Below, in pieces: positions 17,725 through 25,962 of a stretch of DNA of 64,000 nucleotides. The notes under the pieces are model-generated. The model had not been told where the DNA came from, searched no databases, and saw only the letters and a list, made by a program, of their open reading frames with translations. Origin of the DNA: Methanoculleus frigidifontis (GTDB lineage Archaea; Halobacteriota; Methanomicrobia; Methanomicrobiales; Methanoculleaceae); the NCBI RefSeq assembly GCF_030464345.1, contig NZ_VCYH01000001.1, positions 496,001-560,000 on the forward strand, in the 5' to 3' direction. Both the position numbers and the translations under genes were made by a program. Within the stretch, counting starts at the first letter, position 1. Each line of letters begins with the position of its first letter.

Positions 17725-18604
17725 TCACCCTGGTTGTCTGTCGAAAGGTGCTCATTTCCGATGTACGGCGACTCTTCGCAGAGATTTCTTCTTCATGAAC
17801 GGAGACGGCTGCCGTACCTGTCCGCAGGCCGCGACGGGAGGCCTTTCAGAAGAAAAGGCACCGATTGCGTCTCATATCCGGCCTGCTGCGATACGGTAGT
17901 CGTTGTGCAGTGCACAGCCTCTCGGTGGCGTGCGCAGCTGGTACCTCATTTCTGTACCAAGTTCGGGTATATTAACATATTGATGACATTTTATCGTTGC
18001 CTGAATACTTTTTCTAAATTAAATCAGAGAATATGTATTTTTTTGAACAGATCCTCGTTATTAAGCACGCTTTTTCCCCCGGATCGATTCGCCCCTCAAA
18101 ACCCTGTTTTCGGGCATCGCTCCGGATGAAAATACAGCACGCCATCCGTGTTTTCGGTGTCTTCCCCGGTGTCAGCGGCCGGATCGGCACCGGCAAAAAG
18201 AGAGCGCAGGAGGCTGCACAGCGCGCAGGGGGGTTACCCCATTAGCGCTAACCTTAGATACGGGGGATTCAAGCGTATACCGCGTTCTTCCCCTGATGAG
18301 GCTTGTCCCGGGGACGCCCTTTTTTCCGGGCGTCTCCCCGTGCCGTGAGCCGTGGCGGCTAAGCGCCCCCGGGGAGGGGTTTTCCCCTCCCCTGTCTCCC
18401 GCGAAGATCCCCAGGACCGCATCAACCCCACCCCTCAAGGGGCGGGGGCGGTCATGGCGATACCCAGGGGAAAGCCGTGCCCCCGAATACCCCGGATTGC
18501 GGTCATCCGGAGCAAGAGATGCGACCTCATCACGTGCCTGGACCCCGCCGATAGCAACAGGAATTTCGGTGCACCCATAGGGTACGGTAGCGTATATGGG
18601 GGGG
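17725..18604. other. Long intergenic region: AT-rich block and GC-rich hairpins
   Basis: This 880-base stretch has no gene I can support. Positions 17960-18060 are markedly AT-rich compared with the rest of the window and probably carry the promoter of the chemoreceptor operon. From 18236 to 18600 the sequence becomes GC-rich and palindromic. A hairpin lies at 18310-18339 (ACGCCC/GGGCGT core). A perfect 9-base stem with a TTTT loop lies at 18371-18392. A smaller CCCC/GGGG stem lies at 18431-18442. This part could be a structured RNA, a decayed insertion element or terminators of the ATPase operon. I could not match it to SRP RNA or RNase P RNA. Confidence 0.5.
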
Positions 18605-19237
18605 CTACCCGGCCCCGCCCCGCTTTTTTGCCTTGGTGATCTTCCTGCGGTAGAGATCCTCCCGCTCCTGCTCTTCGAGCTGCTCCTCGATGTAGCGCAG
18701 CGTCTCAACGATGCGGGGGATCAGGACACGATCCATCGCGTTCACCTTCCGGCGGGTCCGGGTGATGCTCCGCTCGAGCGCCCGGAGTGTCTCCTCCTTC
18801 TCCCCGAGGAGGAGCGCCTGCTGCAGCACCCGGGCGAACCGGCCGGCGGCGATGACGATCTGCGGCGATGCGCCGATCGGGCAGGACGCAGGAATCTCCG
18901 GCGCTTCCCCGAGCGCCGGCATCCGCAGGCCGAGGACCGATCGCTCGCGGAGGGGAAGGTCGCCGGCATCGGGTACGGCGTAGCCGGCCTCCCGGATCGC
19001 CGCCGGGCCGTCGATCATCTCCGCATCGCGCTCCAGGGCGTAGGCCTCCGCGAGCACCGCGTCGAAGGCGGCCCGGTCCGCCTGGTACTCCGTATAGCGC
19101 CGGAAGAACTCGAGCAGCATCGCGTTCAGCTGGTCTTCGAGGAGGTCGCGCCCCCGCTCCGCCACCTCCCGGCGTTTCCGGAGCCGCTGCAACTCTATCC
19201 GGGTCGGGCGGGTGCCGGCGATGATCTGCCCGGCCAT
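18605..19237 (-). CDS. ahaD: A/V-type ATPase subunit D (central stalk)
   Basis: The 210-residue protein is the coiled-coil rotor axle. Its N-terminal helix (RPTRIELQRLRKRREVAERGRDLLEDQ) and C-terminal helix (RALERSITRTRRKVNAMDRVLIPRI) match the subunit D signature, including the RRKVNALE-like block. It turns inside the A3B3 head and links to F and C. It is the last gene of the operon and starts one base after the ahaB stop. Length is normal. Confidence 0.94.
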   Translation of the reverse strand: MAGQIIAGTRPTRIELQRLRKRREVAERGRDLLEDQLNAMLLEFFRRYTEYQADRAAFDAVLAEAYALERDAEMIDGPAAIREAGYAVPDAGDLPLRERSVLGLRMPALGEAPEIPASCPIGASPQIVIAAGRFARVLQQALLLGEKEETLRALERSITRTRRKVNAMDRVLIPRIVETLRYIEEQLEEQEREDLYRRKITKAKKRGGAG

Positions 19238-19238
19238 G

Positions 19239-20642
19239 CTACCCGTCCGCCTCCCCGGGGTAGTACTTCTCGATGAGGGCGGGCTCGATCCGCACGAGTT
19301 CGCTCTCCGGCAGCATGGAGAGCAGCTGCCACGCAGTATCCAGCGTCTCCTCGAACGTCCGTCGTTCGTTCTCCTGCTGCTGCAGGAACTCCGCCTCGAA
19401 CCGGTCGGCGAACGTCAGGTAGAGGAGGTCGATGTCGCCGAGGCTCTCCTCGCCGACCACCGCGACGAGGCTTCGGAGCCGCCGCCCCCGTGCGTACGCG
19501 GCGTAGAGCTGGTCCTTGACGGCGGCGTGGTCCTCCCGCGTCCGCCCCTCCCCGATCCCGCCCTGCATCAGGCGGGAGAGCGACGGCAGCAGATCGATCG
19601 GCGGGTAGATCCCCTTCCGGTGCAGGTCGCGGGAGAAGACGATCTGCCCCTCCGTGATGTAGCCGGTCAGATCGGGAACCGGGTGGGTGATGTCGTCGTT
19701 GGGCATGGTGAGGATCGGGATCTGCGTGATCGAGCCCTCCCGCCCTTTGATCCTGCCCGCCCGTTCATAGATGGCGGCAAGGTCGGTGTACATGTAGCCC
19801 GGATACCCCCGCCTGCCCGGCACCTCCTCCCGTGCGGCCGCCACCTCGCGGAGCGCCTCGCAGTAGTTGGTCATATCGGTCAGGATGACCAGCACGTGGT
19901 AGCCGAGGTCGAAGGCGAGGTACTCCGCGACGGTGAGCGCCATCTGCGGCGTGATGAGGCGTTCGATCACCGGATCGTCGGCGTGGTTCACGAAGACGAC
20001 GGCTTGCTCGAGCGCTCCTGTCTCCCGGAAGTTCCTGATGAAGAAATCGGCCTCCTCGTAGGTGATACCCATCGCTGCGAAGACCACCGAGAACGACTCG
20101 GCCTGGCCGCGGACACGCGCCTGCCGTGCGATCTGCGCCGCCAGGCGGGCGTGGGGAAGGCCGGAGCCCGAGAAGATCGGGAGTTTTTGCCCCCGCACCA
20201 GGGTGTTCATCCCGTCGATCGCGGAGATGCCCGTCTCGATGGAGTCGCGGGGGAAGTCCCGGGCGGACGGGTTGATGGGGCTGCCGGAGATCTCCCGCAT
20301 CGCATCCGGGATGATGAGCGGCCCGCCGTCGATCGGTTCGCCGGTGCCGCTGAGGATCCGCCCGAGAAGGGCCTCGGTCACCCCGATCTTCATCGTCTCC
20401 CCGGTGAACCGCACCGACGTGCGGAGAGTGTCGACCGCTTCGGTCCCGCCGAAGACCTGCACGACGGCGGTATCCTCCCTGCTCTCCAGCACCCGGCCTG
20501 CCCGCCGCTCGCCGGACGGCACGGTGATCTCGACTACCTCGCCGTAGGCGACGTCCGCCACCCCGGCGACGGTTATCAGCGGGCCGGTCACCCGCGTCAC
20601 CGTGAGGTACTCCCGGGCTCTGGGAGGCGGGTTATCAGCCAC
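19239..20642 (-). CDS. ahaB: A/V-type ATPase regulatory subunit B
   Basis: The 467-residue non-catalytic nucleotide-binding subunit has the N-terminal barrel ([16 protein letters not shown]), the [18 protein letters not shown] segment in place of a Walker A motif, and the [16 protein letters not shown] block. It alternates with A subunits in the hexameric head. The start overlaps the ahaA stop by 8 bases, indicating tight co-translation. No missing conserved block was noticed. Confidence 0.96.
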   Translation of the reverse strand: MADNPPPRAREYLTVTRVTGPLITVAGVADVAYGEVVEITVPSGERRAGRVLESREDTAVVQVFGGTEAVDTLRTSVRFTGETMKIGVTEALLGRILSGTGEPIDGGPLIIPDAMREISGSPINPSARDFPRDSIETGISAIDGMNTLVRGQKLPIFSGSGLPHARLAAQIARQARVRGQAESFSVVFAAMGITYEEADFFIRNFRETGALEQAVVFVNHADDPVIERLITPQMALTVAEYLAFDLGYHVLVILTDMTNYCEALREVAAAREEVPGRRGYPGYMYTDLAAIYERAGRIKGREGSITQIPILTMPNDDITHPVPDLTGYITEGQIVFSRDLHRKGIYPPIDLLPSLSRLMQGGIGEGRTREDHAAVKDQLYAAYARGRRLRSLVAVVGEESLGDIDLLYLTFADRFEAEFLQQQENERRTFEETLDTAWQLLSMLPESELVRIEPALIEKYYPGEADG

Positions 20643-22428
20643 GCGGCGTCACCCCGTAGGCAGCCTTGCCCGCCGTAAGCCCGGCGAAGGCCTCGTCCAT
20701 CTCCTGCGCTATCACTGCATGCTCCCCGGCGAACCGCTCATCCGGCACGAACGGCATCCGCTCGATGCGGCTCTTCACAGCAAGTCCGCCGACCGCCGCC
20801 GCGGAGACGCCGGCGGCGACCGCCCGTTGTCCATGGCGGTAGAACCGGGCGAGCAGGTCGAGCATCAGATACTGCTTTTCGGCAGGGCAGTAGGTGTCGA
20901 CCGGGTGGAACGCAGACTGGATCAGAAACCCGTCCCGGATCAGCCGTGCCTGGACGAGGACGAGCCGGTCCTCTTCGGGGAGTACATCCTCCCCGACGAG
21001 CTGGACCGTCTCTAAAAGTTCGCTCTCCGCCTGGAGGACACCCATCATCTCGGTGCGGTACTCCTCCCAGCGGGGCGCCGCGTGCGCTGTCCACCAGCCC
21101 TGCACCGCCCCTGCGTAGGCCGAGTAGGAGGTGAGCCAGTTGATCGACGGAAAGTGCCGCTCGTGCGCCAGGTCGGCGTCCAGCGCCCAGAGCACCCGGA
21201 CGACGCGGAGGGTATTCTGCGTCACCGGTTCGGAGAAGTCGCCGCCGGGCGGCGAGACCGAGCCGATGACCGTCACCGACCCGGTCCTGCCCGAGCTGCC
21301 GAGGACGGCCATCCGGCCGGCCCGCTCGTAGAAGTCGGCGAGGCGGGAGGCGAGGTAGGCGGGGTAGCCCTGCTCCCCCGGCATCTCTTCGAGCCGGCCG
21401 GAGATCTCCCGCATCGCCTCGGCCCACCGGGAGGTGGAGTCGGCCATCAGGGCAACGTCGTAGCCCATGTCCCGGTAGTACTCGGCGATGGTGATCCCGG
21501 TGTAGACGCTCGCCTCGCGTGCCGCCACCGGCATGTTGCTGGTGTTCCCGATCAGCACCGTCCGGTCCATGAGGCTCTTGCCGGTCGTCGGGTCGACGAG
21601 GGCAGGGAACTGCCGGAGCACGTCGGCCATCTCGTTGCCGCGTTCGCCGCAGCCGACATAGACGATGATGTCTGCGTTCACGTACTTGGCGAGCTGGTGC
21701 TGTACGACCGTTTTTCCGGCGCCGAAAGGCCCGGGCAGCGCCGCGGTCCCGCCCTTCACGAGCGGGAAGAAGGTGTCGATCACCCGCTGCCCGCTGATGA
21801 GCGGGTCGGCCGCCTCGAGCCGCCGCAGTACCGGGCGGGGCTGGCGCACCGGCCAGTACTGCCGCATCCGGACTGTCTGCGTCCGGCCATCGCCTTTGAG
21901 GGTTGCAACGACATCATCGACCGTATACCGCCCTTCGGGTGCGATCTCCGCGATCGTACCCTGCAGCGTGGGCGGCACCATCACCCGGTGCTCGTGCACC
22001 TCCGTCTCGACCACCGCCCCGAGGGTGTCGCCGCCCACCACCCGGTCGCCCGGACGGACCGCCGGGGTAAAGTCCCACCCGCATTCGCGGCGGAGACCGG
22101 GCGCGTGGACGCCCCGGACGATGAAGTCGCCGCCTTCGGCCAGGAGGATCTCCAGCGGCCGCTGGATCCCATCGTAGGTGGTGCCGAGGAGCCCGGGGCC
22201 GAGTTCGGCCGAGAGGGGCATTCCGGTCGTCGTCACCGGCTCGCCCGGGGCTATTCCTTCGGTCTCCTCGTAGACCTGGATCGTTGCCACGTCGCCCTCC
22301 AGCACCACGATCTCCCCGACGAGCTGCTTGTCGCCGACCCGGACGACGTCGTACATCCGGGCTCCGGCCAGGTTCTTCGCAGAGACGACGGCGCCCGCTA
22401 TCCTGACGACCTCGCCGGTGATCGTCAT
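20635..22428 (-). CDS. ahaA: A/V-type ATPase catalytic subunit A
   Basis: The 597-residue catalytic subunit carries Walker [10 protein letters not shown] at about 233-241, the catalytic Glu region GCGERGNEM, the A-type non-homologous insert after the N-terminal barrel (about residues 110-190) and the arginine-finger region near [16 protein letters not shown]. It hydrolyses or makes ATP at the A-B interface. The frame extends upstream to 22527, but the ATG at 22428 starts with the family's usual TGEVVRIAG block and overlaps the ahaF stop by 4 bases (ATGA). Confidence 0.97.
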   Translation of the reverse strand: MTITGEVVRIAGAVVSAKNLAGARMYDVVRVGDKQLVGEIVVLEGDVATIQVYEETEGIAPGEPVTTTGMPLSAELGPGLLGTTYDGIQRPLEILLAEGGDFIVRGVHAPGLRRECGWDFTPAVRPGDRVVGGDTLGAVVETEVHEHRVMVPPTLQGTIAEIAPEGRYTVDDVVATLKGDGRTQTVRMRQYWPVRQPRPVLRRLEAADPLISGQRVIDTFFPLVKGGTAALPGPFGAGKTVVQHQLAKYVNADIIVYVGCGERGNEMADVLRQFPALVDPTTGKSLMDRTVLIGNTSNMPVAAREASVYTGITIAEYYRDMGYDVALMADSTSRWAEAMREISGRLEEMPGEQGYPAYLASRLADFYERAGRMAVLGSSGRTGSVTVIGSVSPPGGDFSEPVTQNTLRVVRVLWALDADLAHERHFPSINWLTSYSAYAGAVQGWWTAHAAPRWEEYRTEMMGVLQAESELLETVQLVGEDVLPEEDRLVLVQARLIRDGFLIQSAFHPVDTYCPAEKQYLMLDLLARFYRHGQRAVAAGVSAAAVGGLAVKSRIERMPFVPDERFAGEHAVIAQEMDEAFAGLTAGKAAYGVTPRG

Positions 22429-22757
22429 GCCGTCCCCCCGCTCTCGCGCATCCCGAGCGCTGCCAGCGCCCGGACCGACCGGGCGAACCGGTCCTCGTGC
22501 GGTATCCGCCCTTCCTCCCCCGGACACGCGACGATCATCGGGAACGCACCCTTTTCGCTGCGCACCCGCTCGAGGAGATCTGCGATCAGGACGGCGAGGC
22601 TCTCCTGCAGGAGGATGACGCCGACCTCCGGGTCGCGGATGCAGTCGAGCAGCGCTTCGGCCGCGGTCTCTGTGTCGGCGGCGAAATACGTCCGCTTCAC
22701 CCCGGCGAGCGCGAACCCGGCGACCATCCGCGTCCCTCCGATCGCGGCGATCTTCAC
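22425..22757 (-). CDS. ahaF: A/V-type ATPase subunit F (NtpG-like)
   Basis: The 110-residue protein has the small Rossmann-like fold of subunit F: MKIAAIGGTRMVAGFALAGV, then VGVILLQESLAVLIADLLE. It sits on the central stalk with subunit D. It overlaps ahaC and ahaA by 4 bases each. Position between C and A is canonical for archaeal and Enterococcus-type operons. Confidence 0.92.
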   Translation of the reverse strand: MKIAAIGGTRMVAGFALAGVKRTYFAADTETAAEALLDCIRDPEVGVILLQESLAVLIADLLERVRSEKGAFPMIVACPGEEGRIPHEDRFARSVRALAALGMRESGGTA

Positions 22758-23917
22758 GCGGCCGCCCCCCTGACGACGAGGAGCCGCCGGATACGGTCGG
22801 GATCCGCCCCGGTCAGTACGCCGACGAGTGCGGCGTGGAGGTTTCTGCGTTCGTACGCCAGCCCCGCCATGTGCTCGAGGAGCGGCCCGACGGTCAGCGG
22901 GTAGGCGCCGCCGAGCATCGTCGCGTAGTCGAGGAAGGAGGTCTCAAGCGCCGTGGTGATCGCAGTGGTCTCGCCCCCGGTCTCGTACTTCGGGATCAGC
23001 GGCGCCAGGACCGGCCAGTAGTCCGTCCCTTCGAGGATGTTCATCGCCTCGGGGACGGAACCCGCCTCCGCCATATGTTCGAGCACCTGCATCTCGAGGG
23101 CAAGCCCCGCGGGGATGAGGTGCTCCACCACCTCCTCGCGGCAGGCGCCGGTCGCCTTCGCCGCGAGAACCGTCGCCACGTTGACGCGGTCGATCCGGGC
23201 GCCGACGTACGCTGCCAGCGGCTGGCGGTGCTGCTGCCCGCTGCGGAGCACCCCTCGCGAAAGTTCGGCGTAGAAGAACCGGTCGAGGGCGGCGAGAAGC
23301 GGGCCTGCCCGCCAGTCCTCGAGGTAGCCCTCGAGCGCGTCGCGGAACGCCTCGCCGTACGGTGCGTCCCCGATGATCTCGGCCACCTCCTCCATGCCGG
23401 CCGCTTCTGCAATCCGCCGCAGCGTCGCGGCGTCCATCCGGCCGGCGGGGAGGAGTTCGTCTACGATCCCTGCCGGCGCGCTGTCCAGGTGTTTCCGCAT
23501 GATCGCGCTCTTCAGTGTCTCAATCTCAAATTCCATCATCGCCGCCTCCAAGAACGGCGCAATCGCCGCCGGTGCCGCCTGCTGCAGAGTGCCAAGTTCC
23601 CGTCGGTGCCACGCCGCCAGGGGCAGCCGGAGATCGGCGGCGTCGGACGGCACCTCCTCGAAGAGGCCGCGGGCACGCAGGACCGCGAGGAGTTCACCGG
23701 GCTCGCCCGTCACGGCGAGGGGGGAGATCTCCCGCCGCTCGACGAACGGGGTGCCGGTCGCCTTGACGTAGGCGATCGGGTGGACGAACCGGGCGATCTC
23801 CATCACCGGGATGAAGAGGACGACCAGCACGCCGATGATGACGGCCAGGCCGAGTCCTATCAGGACGACGAGGGCGGGCCCGCCGTCCACCGGCAGGTCT
23901 CCGATCTCCGGGATCAC
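22754..23917 (-). CDS. ahaC: A/V-type ATPase subunit C with an N-terminal membrane helix
   Basis: The 387-residue protein matches subunit C, the funnel-shaped socket that joins the rotor axle to the proteolipid ring. Matching segments include FEIETLKSAIMRKHLDSA, ARIDRVNVATVLAAKATG and a PLTVGPLLEHMAGLAYERRNL C-terminus. It differs from the usual soluble subunit because residues about 17-38 form a strong hydrophobic helix (VVLIGLGLAVIIGVLVVLF). A start at the later Met (MEIARF) would remove it, but the GTG/ATG at 23917 overlaps the ahaE stop by 4 bases, as elsewhere in this operon. I therefore favour the longer form. Confidence 0.85.
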   Translation of the reverse strand: MIPEIGDLPVDGGPALVVLIGLGLAVIIGVLVVLFIPVMEIARFVHPIAYVKATGTPFVERREISPLAVTGEPGELLAVLRARGLFEEVPSDAADLRLPLAAWHRRELGTLQQAAPAAIAPFLEAAMMEFEIETLKSAIMRKHLDSAPAGIVDELLPAGRMDAATLRRIAEAAGMEEVAEIIGDAPYGEAFRDALEGYLEDWRAGPLLAALDRFFYAELSRGVLRSGQQHRQPLAAYVGARIDRVNVATVLAAKATGACREEVVEHLIPAGLALEMQVLEHMAEAGSVPEAMNILEGTDYWPVLAPLIPKYETGGETTAITTALETSFLDYATMLGGAYPLTVGPLLEHMAGLAYERRNLHAALVGVLTGADPDRIRRLLVVRGAAA

Positions 23918-24504
23918 GGCTCCTCCTCCGAAAAAAGCCGCGCTGCAACCTCCATGACGACCGATCGCTGCATCCGCTGCAGGCGACCTTCGAACGTCTG
24001 GTTGACGCGGCGGTCACCCCCCTTCGAGCGGAGAACCGCCCCGCCGGTCGGAACCTCGCCGTCCGGCGCCGTCACGGCCGCAGCCTCCCGGGCAACCTCC
24101 CGGATCAGGGGGAGATCCTCCTCCCGCCCTGCGATCACCGCCTCCTCCCCGCCAAGGTCGCGGAGCCCCTCCGCGATCAGCCGGCCGAGTATTGCGGGGT
24201 ACTCCGGCGAGGCGGCGAGCGCGGGAAACTGTGCCTCGGCCCGCCTGATGCAGTCCCGGATCGCTGCGGACCGCGCTTCGTTCACCGCTGTTCTGGCGTC
24301 CATCCGGGCCACGGAGAGGATCCGGCCGGCTATGACCATACCTTCCCGCCGGGCCTCCTCGCACGCCCGTGCATGCGTCCGCCGTCCCTCCTTTTCCGCC
24401 TGCCGGCGGAGCGCGGCGGCTTCGTCGTTCGCCTCCTCTTCGATACCTGCGGCGCGACGGCGTGATTCAGCCAGAATTCGTTCGATGATTGCTTCCACAG
24501 TCAC
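23914..24504 (-). CDS. ahaE: A/V-type ATPase peripheral-stalk subunit E
   Basis: The 196-residue protein has a long charged N-terminal helix rich in Ala, Glu and Arg (about residues 1-90), then a compact C-terminal domain with LGRLIAEGLRDLGGEEAVI and GGAVLRSKGG. The latter corresponds to the GG(V/I) strand of subunit E. With subunit H it forms the peripheral stalk holding the head against the membrane stator. Start codon is GTG at 24504, 15 bases after the ahaK stop. Confidence 0.9.
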   Translation of the reverse strand: MTVEAIIERILAESRRRAAGIEEEANDEAAALRRQAEKEGRRTHARACEEARREGMVIAGRILSVARMDARTAVNEARSAAIRDCIRRAEAQFPALAASPEYPAILGRLIAEGLRDLGGEEAVIAGREEDLPLIREVAREAAAVTAPDGEVPTGGAVLRSKGGDRRVNQTFEGRLQRMQRSVVMEVAARLFSEEEP

Positions 24505-24519
24505 GTCTGGTCACCTGTA

Positions 24520-25962
24520 TTATCCGAAGATGCCAATCCCGAAGAGGATCAGGATGGCGACGAGCAGCCCGAAGATGGCGAAGGTCTCGGCGATGACGGC
24601 GAAGATCAGGCTCCGGCCGAGGGCGGCGCCGGAGCGGGCCGTGGCCTGGATGCCTGCCGCGGCGGTGATCCCCTGGCCGATCGCCGAGAGCCCGGCGAAC
24701 CCGACAGCAAGCCCGCTTGCGATCGTCGCCAGCCCGACGAGGGCGGTGACGGTGACGTCCTGGGTCAGGATGCCGGTGAAGGCCATGATCAGGACGGCGA
24801 CGAGGAGGCCGTAGATCGCCTGGGTCTCCGGGACGACCGAGAAGACCAGGCTCCGGCCGAACATCTCGTCGTCCTCCGCGGTCACGGAGACGCCCTCCGC
24901 TGCGGTGATCCCCTGGCCGATGGCGGAGAGCCCGGCAAGCCCGACGGCGAACCCGGCGCCGACGGCCGCGAACCCTGCCGCGATTGTTGCGGTGACGTCC
25001 CGGGTCAGGATCCCGGTGAACGCCATGATCAGGATGGCGGTGAGCAGGCCGTAGATCGCCTGGGTCTCCGGGACGACCGAGAAGACCAGACTCTTGCCGA
25101 AGGCTTCGTCCTTCTCCGCCGTCGCCGAGACCCCCGCCGCCGCGGTGATCCCCTGGCCGATGGCGGAGAGCCCGGCAAGCCCGACGGCGAGCCCCGCACC
25201 GATGGCCGCAAACCCGGACGCGATTGTTGCGGTGACGTCCTGGGTCAGGATCCCGGTGAACGCCATGATCAGGATGGCGGCGAGGAGGCCGTAGATCGCC
25301 TGGGTCTCCGGGACAACCGAGAATACCAGGCTCTTGCCGAAGGCCTCGGGCCGCCGGGCGGATGCGGTGATCCCGGAGCCGGCGGTGATCCCCTGCCCGA
25401 CGGCGGAGAGCCCGGCGAACCCGACGGCCGCCCCGGCGCCGATGGCGGCAAGCCCGGCCGCGTCCGAGACCGCGAGGTCGCCGGCGAGGAGGCCGGTGAA
25501 CGAGAGGATCAGCACCGCGGCGAGGAGGCCGTAGATCGCCTGGGTCTCCGGGATGACCGAGAAGACCAGGCTCCGGCCGACCGACCGTTCTTCCTGGACG
25601 GAGGCCGAGACCCCGGCAGCGGCCGCGATCCCCTGGCCAATGGCGGAGAGTCCGGCGAGGCCGACGGCAAGACCTGCGCCGACGGCGGCAAGCCCCATCG
25701 CAAACGAGACCTCGCCCCCCTCTCCCCCGAGGAGGCCGGTCGAGAGGAGGATCAGGACGGCGACGAGGAGGCCGTAGATCCCCTGCGTCTGCGGCACCGC
25801 CTGGAAGACGAGCGAGGTCCCGAACTTCTCGGGGCGGGCTGCGAGCGCGGCCGCACCTGCGGCGCCGACTATCCCGACCCCGATCCCGGACCCGACGGCG
25901 GCGAGCCCGACGGCCAGCCCCGCGCCGGTGACGGCGAGGACGGTGCCGATCCCGATCACCAC
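24520..25962 (-). CDS. ahaK: A/V-type ATPase proteolipid with six fused hairpins
   Basis: The 480-residue rotor subunit is six consecutive two-helix hairpins, 12 membrane segments in all. The second to sixth hairpins have an 80-residue period. Ion carboxylates are Glu139, 219, 299, 379 and 459. Hairpin 1 has Gln58 at this position (VPQTQGIYG). A helix-1 Gln (GQG: 110, 190, 270, 350, 430) is present in hairpins 2-6 but not 1. A Thr-Gln pair (TQ) is present in hairpins 1-5 but not 6, which has ETF. This is the ligand layout of Enterococcus hirae NtpK repeated five times, so sodium binding is predicted. It overlaps ahaI by 7 bases. Confidence 0.95.
   Translation of the reverse strand: MVIGIGTVLAVTGAGLAVGLAAVGSGIGVGIVGAAGAAALAARPEKFGTSLVFQAVPQTQGIYGLLVAVLILLSTGLLGGEGGEVSFAMGLAAVGAGLAVGLAGLSAIGQGIAAAAGVSASVQEERSVGRSLVFSVIPETQAIYGLLAAVLILSFTGLLAGDLAVSDAAGLAAIGAGAAVGFAGLSAVGQGITAGSGITASARRPEAFGKSLVFSVVPETQAIYGLLAAILIMAFTGILTQDVTATIASGFAAIGAGLAVGLAGLSAIGQGITAAAGVSATAEKDEAFGKSLVFSVVPETQAIYGLLTAILIMAFTGILTRDVTATIAAGFAAVGAGFAVGLAGLSAIGQGITAAEGVSVTAEDDEMFGRSLVFSVVPETQAIYGLLVAVLIMAFTGILTQDVTVTALVGLATIASGLAVGFAGLSAIGQGITAAAGIQATARSGAALGRSLIFAVIAETFAIFGLLVAILILFGIGIFG
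24523..25704 (-). repeat. Tandem 240-base repeats encoding proteolipid hairpins 2-6
   Basis: Five tandem units of about 240 bases are visible in the DNA, for example the segment encoding PETQAIYGLL recurs almost verbatim at 24.8, 25.05, 25.29 and 25.53 kb. Units 3-5 are the most alike. The first and last hairpins have diverged, consistent with expansion from the middle. Confidence 0.9.

Noticed and set aside
18236-18604. SRP RNA or RNase P RNA in the palindromic block
   Set aside because: The conserved SRP helix-8 GGAAG...AGCAGCC pattern and RNase P core motifs were not found on either strand.
22835-24814. Long plus-strand frame across ahaC and ahaE
   Set aside because: Antisense shadow of well-recognised ATPase genes.
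24523-25704. Tandem repeats that could suggest a CRISPR or satellite array
   Set aside because: The 240-base units are in frame and encode membrane hairpins. There are no spacers.
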